In this document: positions 44,022 through 53,030 of the stretch, one piece after another
Position numbering within the stretch: the stretch's first letter is position 1
How the letters are laid out: every line of letters starts with the position of its first letter
Origin: Agrobacterium sp. a22-2
Lineage (GTDB): Bacteria; Pseudomonadota; Alphaproteobacteria; Rhizobiales; Rhizobiaceae
DNA: 64,000 bases
Direction of reading: 5' to 3'
Assembly: GCF_012276985.1 (NCBI RefSeq)
Contig: NZ_JAAXMM010000003.1
Location: 1-64,000 of the forward strand
The notes under the pieces: generated by a model
Seen by the model: the letters and a program-made list of their open reading frames with translations, nothing else
The model's database searches: none
What the model was told of the DNA's origin: nothing
Position numbers and translations under genes: made by a program

Positions 44022-45719
44022 TCACTTCACCCAGGACTGGGAGGCGATCCAGCGGTTCTGCTTGTTGAACAGGTAGTTGCCGAGCCGCGCCGAGGCGAAG
44101 TTCACGCTCTTCGGCGTAAAGAGCGGAGCCAACGGAGCCTGTTCCATGAAGCCCTTGTCGACCTCAGCCCATTTGGCATTGGCCGCCTCGGGATCGGTGA
44201 GCGCAAGGGTCATCGCCTCCTTCATCTTGGCGTCGAGATCCTTGTTGCAGTAGCCGGCGATGTTGATCGAGGCGTCGGTGCCGGGTGTGAACGAAGCGCA
44301 GGACAACAGCACGTTCAGGAAGTTCGAGGCTGCGGGATAATCCATGTACCACTGCGACACGCTGATCTGGACATTGTTGCTGGTGTTCTGGATGTAGGTG
44401 AACTGGATGTTCGGCGAGATGGCCTTCATCAAGGCATCGTAGCCGAGTTCGGAGAGCACGCTCTGGATATAGGTGCCGATGCCGCGCGAGGTGGCGTTGT
44501 CCTCGGCGATCACGGTGACCTTCTGGCCCTTGGTGCCGGACTCCTCGACCAGTTGCTTGGCCTTGTCCATGTCGGGGCCGGCCCATTCTGGACCGGGCTC
44601 GGCACTGTAGATGCAGTCGTCGACATGGCCGGGGAAGTCCGGCGGCAGGATCTGGCAGGTCGGCTGGGCGAGAACTTCGCCGCCGAACAGCCCAACGAGC
44701 GCGTCGCGGTCGAGCGCGTAGTTGACGGCCTGGCGCACCTTGACGTTGTCGAACGGCGCCAGATTGGTGTTCATCGGCGCGTACCAGAAGGCGGCCAGCG
44801 GATCGAGATGGATCTGGCTTGCATATTTCGCGCCGATTTCCGGCAGGCGGTCGGCCGGCGGCGTGTCGAACATCCAGTCGATCTGGCCGTTGATGACGGC
44901 ATTGATCGTCGCTTCTTCGGTCAGGCCGAACTTGTAGACGATCTCGTCGGCATAACCATCCGGCTGGGCGTCGACGCTCCATTCCTTGAAATGCGGATTA
45001 CGCTTTATGACCAGCTGTTCGGTCGGATTGTAGCTGTCGAAATAATAGGCGCCGGTGCCGGGAATGGGCGTGGTGCCGGCGTCGGCGGCGGGCGCATCCG
45101 CTGGCAGGATGGAGGCATGCGGGACGGCGAGCTTCGAGAAGATCTCGGAGTCCGGCGCGACGAGGTTGATCGTCACCGTGCCGGCGGCATCGTCGCCGAC
45201 AACCCCGCCGTCGAGCGTGCAGCTGGCCGCATCGGCGATGCATTTGTCGGCGCCGATGATGCCGTTGTAGAAGCTGCCCATGGTCGGGCCCTTGACCTTG
45301 AAGATGCGCTGGAAGGAGGCGACGACGTCGGAGGGCGTCACGTCCTTGCCGTTCGAGAACTTGATGCCCTTGCGGATCTTGAAGACATAGGTCTTGCCGT
45401 CATTGGTCGGCTCAGGGATTTCCTCGGCGATCGACGGAACGATCTCGAAGCCGTCCGTGCCGCCTGCCTGCTTGAACTTGACGAGGCCGTCATAGGTCAT
45501 CTGGTAGAGCTGCCAGAACTGGGCAGTGTAGTTGATCATCGGATCGATCGTGCCGGCGGCGGAAACGGCGGCGAGCGTCATGGTGCCGCCGCGGTGCTTG
45601 GCCATCAGTTCGGCACGGTCCTCGGCGAATGAGGCACTGGAAAGTGCCGTCTGCGCAAGCAGGGCGCCGGCGGCAAGCAGACCGGCGCGGCGGACGAAGG
45701 GTTTCAGGTATATCGTCAT
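44022..45719 (-). CDS. Periplasmic peptide-binding protein (SBP family 5, second system)
   Basis: 565-residue binding protein. A signal peptide with RR near residue 10 ends around residue 32 (SSASFA-EDRAE). YVFKIRKGIKFSNGKDVTPSDVVASFQR is the family signature and VRQAVNYALDRDALVGLFGG another. It is longer than most dipeptide-binding proteins and has two possible disulfide pairs (for example CIADAASC). AGGGAAA precedes the ATG. It should capture the peptide or amide whose breakdown is encoded in the rest of the operon. Confidence 0.9.
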   Translation of the reverse strand: MTIYLKPFVRRAGLLAAGALLAQTALSSASFAEDRAELMAKHRGGTMTLAAVSAAGTIDPMINYTAQFWQLYQMTYDGLVKFKQAGGTDGFEIVPSIAEEIPEPTNDGKTYVFKIRKGIKFSNGKDVTPSDVVASFQRIFKVKGPTMGSFYNGIIGADKCIADAASCTLDGGVVGDDAAGTVTINLVAPDSEIFSKLAVPHASILPADAPAADAGTTPIPGTGAYYFDSYNPTEQLVIKRNPHFKEWSVDAQPDGYADEIVYKFGLTEEATINAVINGQIDWMFDTPPADRLPEIGAKYASQIHLDPLAAFWYAPMNTNLAPFDNVKVRQAVNYALDRDALVGLFGGEVLAQPTCQILPPDFPGHVDDCIYSAEPGPEWAGPDMDKAKQLVEESGTKGQKVTVIAEDNATSRGIGTYIQSVLSELGYDALMKAISPNIQFTYIQNTSNNVQISVSQWYMDYPAASNFLNVLLSCASFTPGTDASINIAGYCNKDLDAKMKEAMTLALTDPEAANAKWAEVDKGFMEQAPLAPLFTPKSVNFASARLGNYLFNKQNRWIASQSWVK

Positions 45720-45794
45720 GATGCAGTTTCCCTCTGGTTTTTGTCGCGGTTGTGGATCGCGCCCTTGGCCGGGCGGCTTTTTGTTGTGGAATGG

Positions 45795-46688
45795 TCAGGG
45801 TGCCTTGTCGTCGAGGAAGCCGGCGGCCTCGGCCATGCAGGCCTCACGCTCCTCGACATGCGGCATGTGGCTCGACTGTTCGAAGATGCGCCAGCGCACG
45901 TCCGGGATCTCGTCGGCATAAGGCTGCACGCAGGCCTCCGTCGCCTCGTCGTAGCGACCGGAGATCAGCAGCGTGGGGGCGGCGATGGTCGACAGGCGGC
46001 CGACGATCGACCAGTCCTTCATCGTGCCGATGACGTGGAACTCGTTCGGGCCGTTCATGGTGTGATAGACGGTCGGGTCGGTGGCGATCGCGTCGAAGGT
46101 GCGCTGGACTTCGGGCGGCATGGGCACGATGCGGCAGACATGACGCTGGTTGAAGACATCGGTCGCCTCCATGTATTCCGCGCTGTCGGTGGTGCCGGCC
46201 TGCTCGTGGCGCAGCAGCGTGGCCTGGACTTCTGAAGGCAGGGCCTCGCGCAGTCGGTTGGCTTCCGCGATCCAGGTCTTCATGGCCGCCGGGGAGTTGG
46301 CGATGATCAGCGCCTTGAGGCCTGCGGGACGTTCTACGGCAAACTCGGCGGCCAGCATGCCGCCCCAGGACTGGCCGAGCAGGCAATAGGCATCGCGAAT
46401 GCCGAGATGGTCGATCAGATTGTGCAGTTCGGTCCTGAAGAAGGCAACGGTCCAGAAGTCTCCGCCCTTGTCCGGCAGGTGGGTCGATTTGCCATTGCCG
46501 ACCTGGTCGTAGTGGATCACGGCCCGGCCGGTCGCGGCTATGTCCTTGAAACTGTCAACATAATCATGGGTGCAGCCCGGACCGCCATGGGCGACGATGA
46601 GCGGCGGCTTGCCGGAGCCGAGATCTCCGGTGATCCGGTACCAAGTCTGGTAGTCGCCGTAGGGGGCGTAGCCTTCAGTGATCGACAC
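45795..46688 (-). CDS. Proline iminopeptidase-family alpha/beta hydrolase
   Basis: 297-residue hydrolase of the S33 group, which includes proline iminopeptidase and related amidases. [10 protein letters not shown] near residue 34 is the conserved oxyanion segment, nucleophile Ser lies in [11 protein letters not shown] near 106, the acid in [10 protein letters not shown] near 245 and His in [11 protein letters not shown] near 272. The start is GTG at 46688, with AAGGAAC about 9 bases upstream; a nearby ATG is out of frame. It is the first enzyme gene after amiC-amiR, and likely cleaves an N-terminal residue or amide from the imported compound in the cytoplasm. Confidence 0.85.
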   Translation of the reverse strand: MSITEGYAPYGDYQTWYRITGDLGSGKPPLIVAHGGPGCTHDYVDSFKDIAATGRAVIHYDQVGNGKSTHLPDKGGDFWTVAFFRTELHNLIDHLGIRDAYCLLGQSWGGMLAAEFAVERPAGLKALIIANSPAAMKTWIAEANRLREALPSEVQATLLRHEQAGTTDSAEYMEATDVFNQRHVCRIVPMPPEVQRTFDAIATDPTVYHTMNGPNEFHVIGTMKDWSIVGRLSTIAAPTLLISGRYDEATEACVQPYADEIPDVRWRIFEQSSHMPHVEEREACMAEAAGFLDDKAP

Positions 46689-46719
46689 GCGTCATGTTCC
46701 TTTTCTGTCTCATTGTCTT

Positions 46720-47310
46720 TCAGGCGCCGTTTCTGGTGCGGCGGTCGTCGCGGCAGATGGCTTCGGCCGTCTCCTCGATGGTCATGCCCCAGTCCATGGC
46801 GATCTTGCGCAGCCGTTTCCAGGCGCCGGCCTCGTCGAGCCGCTCCTGCTGCAACAGCTTGAGGATGGCGCGCACGACGATCGGCCGCTGGCGCAGCCTG
46901 TCTTCCAGGACCCTGATATCGTCGGCCTGGCTGCGCGTGACCTGGTAGGCATGGGAGGCGATCAGCAGCGCGCTGTAGGCGCCGGTCGAGCCGATGGGTT
47001 TCAGCAGATGGGCGTTGGAGCCCTGTGCCAGCGCCCATTCGACGCGGCCGGGCGCTTCCGATCCGATCAGGGCGATCATCGGCATCGGCGCAAAGCCGCG
47101 CGGCCAGGGAAACTGGCCGTCATGGCCCATGTCCGCATCGAAAAAGACGACGTCGCAGGAAGCGTCCGCGCCGTCGATCTGCGGCCAGACCACACTGACG
47201 CGGATATGAAGCAGTTCGAGCTGGCGTTTCAGGGCATCCACGGAAGGGTGTTCCCGGTGCAGGATGACGGCATGCCAGGTGGCGAGGGGAAGGCGCTGAG
47301 CGCGGCTCAT
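46720..47310 (-). CDS. amiR: AmiR-type antiterminator with ANTAR domain
   Basis: 196-residue regulator. Residues 1-120 are a degenerate receiver-like domain without a standard phospho-acceptor (VVFFDADM where DxxM sits). A coiled coil near 125-140 leads to the C-terminal ANTAR RNA-binding domain, about 140-193, with the conserved AILKLLQQERLDEAGAWKRL and IAMDWGMTIEETAEAI. In Pseudomonas AmiR binds leader RNA hairpins and prevents termination once released by AmiC. The start overlaps the amiC stop by 4 bp. The target is probably the leader terminator at 48614-48652. Confidence 0.85.
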   Translation of the reverse strand: MSRAQRLPLATWHAVILHREHPSVDALKRQLELLHIRVSVVWPQIDGADASCDVVFFDADMGHDGQFPWPRGFAPMPMIALIGSEAPGRVEWALAQGSNAHLLKPIGSTGAYSALLIASHAYQVTRSQADDIRVLEDRLRQRPIVVRAILKLLQQERLDEAGAWKRLRKIAMDWGMTIEETAEAICRDDRRTRNGA

Positions 47311-48491
47311 TTGATCACCTTCAGCATGGCGCCGGCCAGAGGCGTAGCGGGATCCGGGTCAGCTCCGCCGCCGCCGAGCGGTCGGCCCAGCGAGCGCACC
47401 AGATAGGGATCGGCGGCCAACGCAGCCGGCGCACTGTGGAAGATCTCGAACTCGCCATCGCTGTTGGATAGGGCCAGGTGGGGACGCAGCGCCGCGTGAT
47501 GGGTGCGGGGGTCCACCGTGACCGGCCCGAGCGGCGTATCGAACAGCCGTGAGGTGACGACACGCCGGATCGCCTCGGGTGCGTCGGTGGCCGCATCCTC
47601 GATCGCCCGGGCGAGGATCGAGACGCTCATGTAGGCGGCGACGAAGGAGGTAGTCAGGCGGCGGTCGCTGCCATGGCGAAGCGCCATGCGGGCCTTGAAA
47701 TCACGGTTTTCTGCCGTGTCCAGCCGGTTGAAATAGGGAGAGGCGGACATGTGCCCGGCCCGAGCGGACGATGTCAGGCCCTCAAGCTCGGTTTCCGACA
47801 GGTTGCAGGCCACGACCGGCGGCGCATCCGGAATAACCCTGCGAAGGGTATCATAGGCCGCGAGGAAGGCCGTCACTGACTCTCCGACCAGGTTGCTCAG
47901 GATGAAGTCGGGTCTCTTTTGGGCAATTTCCGCGATCAGATGGTCGACTTCGGTGGAACCTAGGGGAACGAACCGCTCCGATACCACTTGGCCGCCGGCG
48001 GCCTCGGTGATCTCGCGGGCGATGCGGCTGATTTCCCAGCCCCAGATGTAGTTGGAGCCGACGATGAAGGGACGTCGGCCGTAACGCGGCAGCACGTGGT
48101 CGAACAGCGGAAGCAGGTGCTGGTTCGGGCAGGCGCCGAGATAGATGGCACTGTCGCTCGCCTCATAGCCCTCATAGGGAAAGGCGTACCAGAGGAGCGC
48201 ACCGTGGCGCTCGATCGCCGGCAGGACGTCCTTGCGGCTCCAGGAGGTGATGGTGCCGATCACATGGCGGCAGCCGTGCTGGCGGATCGCCGCCTCGCAC
48301 AGAAGCGCATAGCGCTCCGCCCGGCCGGCCGGATCGTCGATCTTCGGTTCCATGCGGAAGGAGAAGCCGCCATCGGCATTGATCTCGGATATTGCGGCCA
48401 TGGCGCCGGCGACGGCTTCCTGGCCGAGCGAGGCATAGGCCCCTGTCGTTGAATAGAGAATGGAAACCGGCACAGTCTCGCGCTTCATCAC
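47307..48491 (-). CDS. amiC: AmiC-type amide/urea-sensing protein
   Basis: 394-residue type I periplasmic-binding fold without a signal peptide, matching the cytoplasmic AmiC/FmdD group that senses short amides or urea. N-terminal PVSILYSTTGAYASLGQEAVAGA, then WYAFPYEGYEASDSAIYLGACPNQHLLPL near 100-128 and a GSNYIWGWE ligand-site block near 145 are characteristic. It would hold AmiR inactive until ligand binds. It is first in a ten-gene operon ending with an amidase. Its 5' leader contains an intrinsic terminator. Confidence 0.85.
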   Translation of the reverse strand: MMKRETVPVSILYSTTGAYASLGQEAVAGAMAAISEINADGGFSFRMEPKIDDPAGRAERYALLCEAAIRQHGCRHVIGTITSWSRKDVLPAIERHGALLWYAFPYEGYEASDSAIYLGACPNQHLLPLFDHVLPRYGRRPFIVGSNYIWGWEISRIAREITEAAGGQVVSERFVPLGSTEVDHLIAEIAQKRPDFILSNLVGESVTAFLAAYDTLRRVIPDAPPVVACNLSETELEGLTSSARAGHMSASPYFNRLDTAENRDFKARMALRHGSDRRLTTSFVAAYMSVSILARAIEDAATDAPEAIRRVVTSRLFDTPLGPVTVDPRTHHAALRPHLALSNSDGEFEIFHSAPAALAADPYLVRSLGRPLGGGGADPDPATPLAGAMLKVIK

Positions 48492-48613
48492 GCGCGCCCC
48501 CGATGCTGCGGCTTTTCATTTCCCTTTGCATTCATCGTCATATCCCAAGGCTTCATCGCCTGGTTCCATCCACATGAGACGCTCGATACGGCCGTTCGTC
48601 TATTGCTCGGAAC

Positions 48614-48652
48614 AAAAAAAGCCCCGCACCGCGTGTCTCGCGGTATCGGGGC
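48614..48652 (-). terminator. Intrinsic terminator in the amiC operon leader (attenuator)
   Basis: On the minus strand GCCCCG pairs with CGGGGC, enclosing an inner ACCGCG-AGACA-CGCGGT helix, followed by seven T. It lies 120 bp upstream of amiC. The gene to its right is on the other strand, so the only transcript it can end is the amiC leader itself. With AmiR encoded in this operon, ligand-controlled antitermination is the natural reading. Confidence 0.8.
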
Positions 48653-48708
48653 TCATTTGCCGTCGGCAGCTTCTACCATTTTCAAAGGCGAAGCTAGTTT
48701 ATGGCTGC

Positions 48709-48745
48709 ATTATAGTCAATTGCTTTATGTGCATAAATATTGCCC
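48709..48745 (-). promoter_or_regulatory. Candidate promoter of the amiC operon
   Basis: A perfect -10 TATAAT lies at 48714-48709 on the minus strand, just upstream of the terminator; its -35 is weak. An overlapping sigma-54-like element GGGCAA-N5-ATGCA (GG-N10-GC spacing) lies at 48745-48731, which would suit nitrogen control. An inverted repeat TTATG-TG-CATAA sits at 48725-48736. Which promoter is used cannot be told. Confidence 0.45.
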
Positions 48746-48906
48746 AATCCGGAGACTGAGAAGCCGTGGCGTGGATGACAAGCGGCGCATCATAACGTTC
48801 TGATATACAAACATAACACCTTGTAATCGAGGGCATGGCTTTACCGATTGAACCCTCGACACTGGCCGCACATACTCCCGGTCATAACAACGACAAAGAG
48901 GGTAAC

Positions 48907-49905
48907 ATGTTAAAATTCAACACAATACAGGCTCACGCCTGCCGCCTTTCCACGTCCGCCATTGCTGGCATCCTGCTGCTTGCCGCCGGTCAGGCGAATG
49001 CCGAGACGCTTCGGCTCGCGCACGCGTCAAGCTCGAAGAGCCTCATCCAGGAAGCGGTCGTCATGTTTGCCGACAAGCTCGCCGCAGAGACCAAAGACGG
49101 CCTGACGGTTCAGATATTTCCGGACGGCCAGTTGGGAGACGAGGGGCCGATTGCCGATGGCGTCGGGTCCGGCTCAATCGATATCGGGCTCGGCGGGGTT
49201 GCCGATGCGATCGATCCAAAGCTGAACGTCGTCACCTTGCCCTTCCTGTTTTCCGATGCGAAGGCAGCGCATACGTTCCTCGACGGTCCGGTTGGCAAAA
49301 AGGTCTTCGACACCGGTGGCGACAACGGCTTCAAGATGCTCGGTGCGCTGGATTCCGGTTTCCGCCAGTTTGCAACGGTCAGCAAATCGATCGCGACTCC
49401 AGAGGATATGAAGGGTTTGAAACTCCGGACGCCGCCGAACCCAGTCATTCTCGCAACCATCGAACAACTTGGCGCGTTGCCGCAGTCCCTGCCTTTCGGC
49501 GAGGTCTACACATCGCTGCAATCGCATGTGGTCGATGGCGTGGAACCGGAAATCCGCGATTTCTCCGATCAGAAATGGTACGAGAGCGCGAAATTCCTGT
49601 CCGTCTCAAACTATATCTGGACGCCAAACTACTGGTTCATGAACAAGGCGCGTTTCGATGCGCTCAGCCCGGAATATCAAGCTGCCCTAACCAAGGCGGT
49701 GGAAGAGACGACTGCCTGGTATCGCGGCCAGCTCGATGAGGTCTATGCCAAGGTCATTGAAGACCTCAAGTCGAAGGGCGTGACGGTAACGACCGTGGAG
49801 ACGACACCGTTCCGTGCCATGGTCGATCCCGTTTATGTGAAGTTTGGGGCTGAATGGGGCGACGAGCTGGTATCGTCCGTGCGCGCGGTAGCCGCCGGTC
49901 AATAG
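48907..49905 (+). CDS. TRAP transporter solute-binding protein (DctP family)
   Basis: 332-residue periplasmic binding protein. The signal peptide ends near residue 32 (GQANA-ETLRLAHA). DctP features: FADKLAAETKDGLTVQIFPDGQLGDEGP near 54-80, then the carboxylate-site Arg in GLKLRTPPNPVI near 160-170 and the NYIWTPNYWFMNKARFD block near 230. It captures an organic or amino acid for Na+-driven uptake. The ATG at 48907 has GAGGG upstream; the longer frame from 48835 has no merit. First gene of the TRAP operon, divergent from amiC. Confidence 0.9.
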   Translation: MLKFNTIQAHACRLSTSAIAGILLLAAGQANAETLRLAHASSSKSLIQEAVVMFADKLAAETKDGLTVQIFPDGQLGDEGPIADGVGSGSIDIGLGGVADAIDPKLNVVTLPFLFSDAKAAHTFLDGPVGKKVFDTGGDNGFKMLGALDSGFRQFATVSKSIATPEDMKGLKLRTPPNPVILATIEQLGALPQSLPFGEVYTSLQSHVVDGVEPEIRDFSDQKWYESAKFLSVSNYIWTPNYWFMNKARFDALSPEYQAALTKAVEETTAWYRGQLDEVYAKVIEDLKSKGVTVTTVETTPFRAMVDPVYVKFGAEWGDELVSSVRAVAAGQ

Positions 49906-49912
49906 TCGAAGC

Positions 49913-49957
49913 TGCGGCGACATCCGAATCGGTTTTCCGAGGGGGATTGTCGCCGCA
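49913..49957 (+). terminator. Intercistronic hairpin after the TRAP binding-protein gene
   Basis: Perfect 10-bp stem (TGCGGCGACA with TGTCGCCGCA), with an inner TCGG-TTTT-CCGA helix, between dctP (49905) and dctQ (49998). It matches in place and stem length the hairpins after the other three binding-protein genes of this window. Confidence 0.7.
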
Positions 49958-49997
49958 CTCGTTTGCAGAGATCCTTTCCACTCTTGATGGAGGCCCC

Positions 49998-50462
49998 ATG
50001 AAACACCTCGGTTCCTCAGCGGTCCTGGGGATGACGATCGTCGGCGTGCTGGTCGTCGTCGCTCTCGTCCTCTCTACCGGCCTTGGTGCCGTCGGCCGAT
50101 ATCTTGGCCTTTCCGGCATCACCTGGTCCTTCGAAATGGTCAGCATCCTGTTCTTGTGGACGACGGCTATCGGCGCCGTTCTGTCTGAGGTCGCCGGAGA
50201 GAACGTCTCCATCGACGGCAATACGTCGACAAGCGGGCGCAGCCGGTGGTTTCGAATCTACCACAACCTCGTCCTCCTCAGTGTCGCCGGCGCTTTTCTG
50301 GTGAGCGGCACAGCGATGCTTGGACGTACGGGTCTTGTTCCGACGCCGGTCATGCGTGTGCCGAGCTGGACGGTACAAAGCATCATCGTTTTCATGGGGG
50401 CGGCGCTGGCGGTCATCGCTATTGCGCGCATCGTCTCGGCTTTCCGGGAGCGCGCTCGATGA
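49998..50462 (+). CDS. TRAP transporter small membrane subunit (DctQ family)
   Basis: 154-residue protein with four hydrophobic segments. The family signature of Trp and acidic residues is visible in SFEMVSILFLWTTAIGAVLSE, followed by an ENVSIDG stretch that replaces the usual HIxxD/E motif. It caps the large DctM subunit in the inner membrane. GGAGG precedes the ATG at 49998. The stop overlaps the dctM start by 4 bp. Confidence 0.82.
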   Translation: MKHLGSSAVLGMTIVGVLVVVALVLSTGLGAVGRYLGLSGITWSFEMVSILFLWTTAIGAVLSEVAGENVSIDGNTSTSGRSRWFRIYHNLVLLSVAGAFLVSGTAMLGRTGLVPTPVMRVPSWTVQSIIVFMGAALAVIAIARIVSAFRERAR

Positions 50463-51745
50463 CACTTTTGGTTCTGTTCGGGGTTTTTGCCGTCACCCTC
50501 TACACGGGTGTTCCGGTCGCCTGGGCGATCGCCTTTTCCACGCTTGTGGTCATTTTCACCGGTTTGGTTCCGTTGCCTCCGTCCTGGTTCGCACAACAGG
50601 TCTACATGGGCGCCGACTCCATTTCGCTGGCATCCATTCCGTTGTTTCTCGTTGCAGGCGGCATCATGAACGAGGGTGGCCTGACACGCCGTATCATTGA
50701 CCTTGCCAACGACATGTTCGGGTGGGTGCGAGGCGGACTGGGCGTCGTCAACGTCGCAACCTGTATGGTCTACGGTGGCATCACCGGCTCTGCCACAGCT
50801 GACACTGGTGCCGTCGGCGCCATCATGATCCCGGCCATGGCCGAACGGGGCTATCCCCGGGACTTCTCGGCAGCCGTGACCGCTGCGGCCGGTACGCTCG
50901 GTATCATTCTGCCGCCGAGCGTCGTCATGATCATGTACGGGGTCATAACGGATACATCGATCGGTGGACTTTTCGCGGCGGGCATTATTCCCGGGCTCAT
51001 GCTGGCGACCACGTTCGGCCTTACGGCCTGGTGGGTCGGCGTGAAGGAGAACTTTCCGAAGTCGGAGACACGACCCACCGTCTGGAGTTTCACCCGGCAT
51101 CTCTTGCGCGCGCTTCCTGCATTGATGATGCCCATCGCGGTCCTCAGTTCCATGCTGAGCGGACTTGCCACCACGACGGAAGCTGCTTTCGTCGCTGTCG
51201 TCTGGGCTCTTTTGGTGGGAGGCCTTCTCTACCGGGAGATAACCTGGGCCGGCCTTTGGAAAATCGGGGTAGAAACAGTGCGCATGACCGGTGCCATCAT
51301 GATTATCATGGCCGTCTCGGTTCCGTTCTCCTGGATCCTGACCGTCGAGCAGATTCCGCAGTGGACGGCTGGGCTGCTTCACGCCTGGGGCGCCGGCCCG
51401 ACGATTACGATCCTGTTGATCCTAGTCCTCCTGACCTTCGTCGGCACTTGGGCGGATCTGGGACCCTCGCTGATCATCCTTGCTCCGATCGTCCATCCGA
51501 TCGGCGTTGAGGCCGGGCTCCAGCCCTACCAGCTTGGCCTGATCTTCACCATGGCATTGGGCATCGGATTGTTCACGCCGCCGGTCGGCACCAACATCTT
51601 CGTCGTCTGCAATGTCGCCAAGGTTGGGGTAAACGCGGTCACGCGGAGGCTTATTCCGTTCTTCATCACCAGCAATATCTGCCTTCTGCTCGTCGCCTTC
51701 ATTCCCGAGACGACGGAATGGCTTCCGCGCTACTTCGGGTTCTAG
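50459..51745 (+). CDS. TRAP transporter large membrane subunit (DctM family)
   Basis: 428-residue polytopic transporter with about 12 hydrophobic segments. DctM hallmarks are MNEGGLTRRIIDLANDMFGWVRGGLGVVNV, then GGITGSATADTGAVGAIMIPAM near 103-125, LPPSVVMIMYG and the C-terminal MALGIGLFTPPVGTNIFVVCNVA. It moves the solute with Na+ using the DctP-loaded substrate. The ATG overlaps the dctQ stop. The aminotransferase gene follows after 35 bp. Confidence 0.92.
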   Translation: MTLLVLFGVFAVTLYTGVPVAWAIAFSTLVVIFTGLVPLPPSWFAQQVYMGADSISLASIPLFLVAGGIMNEGGLTRRIIDLANDMFGWVRGGLGVVNVATCMVYGGITGSATADTGAVGAIMIPAMAERGYPRDFSAAVTAAAGTLGIILPPSVVMIMYGVITDTSIGGLFAAGIIPGLMLATTFGLTAWWVGVKENFPKSETRPTVWSFTRHLLRALPALMMPIAVLSSMLSGLATTTEAAFVAVVWALLVGGLLYREITWAGLWKIGVETVRMTGAIMIIMAVSVPFSWILTVEQIPQWTAGLLHAWGAGPTITILLILVLLTFVGTWADLGPSLIILAPIVHPIGVEAGLQPYQLGLIFTMALGIGLFTPPVGTNIFVVCNVAKVGVNAVTRRLIPFFITSNICLLLVAFIPETTEWLPRYFGF

Positions 51746-51780
51746 AACCGCCAGTGGTCACAACGAATGGATAAAGGGCA

Positions 51781-53016
51781 ATGACGACACATTTGGTCGG
51801 AGGAATCTCCAGCGCCGGGCGAGCTCTGCCGCCCTTGGACGGCAAACCGTTTATCACGCGGCGGTCCAATGGCGCCTATGTCTGGGACGATGCGCAACGC
51901 CGATACATCGACACAGCGCTCGGCTTTGGAGCGACCGTGATCGGCCATGCACATCCGCTGGTCGTCGAAGCGGTGACGGCCGCTTTGCGCAACGGGCCGA
52001 TGCCGGCCTTTGCCCATGACGGCGAAGAAGAGGCAGCGCGCTTGCTGACGTCGGCGACACGCCACCTGTCGCGGGCGATTTTCACCAACACCGGCAGCGA
52101 GGCCGTCCATCTTGCCTGCAGGATCGCACGTGTTGCCACGGGTCGTTCCATCATCGCCAAAATGGCTGCCGGCTATGACGGATGGTATGACGACGTCACG
52201 CTCGGCCAGGCCGGCTCCGGCGATGCGGCAATGCTCGCAAACGCGAGACCCTCGCGCGAGCGCACAACCCTGCTGCGCTTCAACGATTTCGACGATGTTG
52301 ACCAACTGTTTGCGGAAAACGGCGATATCGCCGCCGTAATCCTGGAGCCGATGCTGGCCAATGCGGGATGCGTTCCGGCAGCGCCGGGATATCTCGCCCA
52401 TGTCGAAGCGACGGCCCGGCGGCATGGCGCTCTCGTCATTCTCGACGAAGTGCTGATGGGATTTCGTACCGGCCTGGGCCTCACGGGGCATGGCATCGGC
52501 CTGGAGGCTGATCTGGCCACTGTCGGCAAGGCCATCGGTAGCGGCATTGCCGTCGCTGCCGTCGTCGGTCGACCCGAACTCATGGCGCTTGCCGAAGAGG
52601 GTGCAGTCAACCGCGCGGGAACCTACAGCGGCAATCCTGTTGCCGCCGCAGCTGTCACGGCCACGTTCCAGGTTCTCAAAAACCTGGACTACCCGGCGCT
52701 TATGGCGCGGGGCGAGCGCTTGAGGCATGGGATACGCGCAGCGTTCGCCAAAAATGGTACGACAGTCACGACGTCGGGCGAGGGCTCCGTGTTCACAATC
52801 TGGTTTGGCGACCGGCCACCCTCGAACTACGCGGAGACGCTCGGGATGGCCAATGCAGCCATGACGCTCAAGCTTCACGAAACGCTTCGTCGCCACGGAC
52901 TGCTGATCATGCCGTTCGCCTTCGGTCGCCTCTATCTTTCGGACGCCCATACCGATGAGGTGATCGACGCCATGATTGATATTTTTAAGGACGCTGCGAG
53001 AGAGATGGCCGCGTAA
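51781..53016 (+). CDS. Class III PLP-dependent aminotransferase
   Basis: 411-residue fold-type I enzyme of the glutamate-1-semialdehyde/omega-aminotransferase group. TNTGSEAVHLACRIAR near 102-117 contacts the phosphate, LVILDEVLMGFRTG near 218 has the PLP Asp, and the Schiff-base Lys is in LATVGKAIGSGI near 249. The YSGNPVAAAAVTATFQVL block near 281 is also typical. It probably removes the amino group of the compound imported by the TRAP system, 35 bp upstream, or racemises it. It converges on the lysR gene. Confidence 0.88.
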   Translation: MTTHLVGGISSAGRALPPLDGKPFITRRSNGAYVWDDAQRRYIDTALGFGATVIGHAHPLVVEAVTAALRNGPMPAFAHDGEEEAARLLTSATRHLSRAIFTNTGSEAVHLACRIARVATGRSIIAKMAAGYDGWYDDVTLGQAGSGDAAMLANARPSRERTTLLRFNDFDDVDQLFAENGDIAAVILEPMLANAGCVPAAPGYLAHVEATARRHGALVILDEVLMGFRTGLGLTGHGIGLEADLATVGKAIGSGIAVAAVVGRPELMALAEEGAVNRAGTYSGNPVAAAAVTATFQVLKNLDYPALMARGERLRHGIRAAFAKNGTTVTTSGEGSVFTIWFGDRPPSNYAETLGMANAAMTLKLHETLRRHGLLIMPFAFGRLYLSDAHTDEVIDAMIDIFKDAAREMAA

Positions 53017-53030
53017 CGCGGCTGATCCTG

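Noticed and set aside
45740..45785. GGGCGGC followed by TTTTT on the plus strand, a terminator-like element
   Set aside because: All genes here are on the minus strand and no plus-strand transcript ends at this point; the stem is only about 5 bp.
48653..48702. Paired hexaloop hairpins of the classic ANTAR target
   Set aside because: AGCTTC/GAAGCT forms a stem in the leader, but the loop is not a clear six-base loop with the expected A and G. The antitermination claim therefore rests on the terminator and AmiR, not on this motif.
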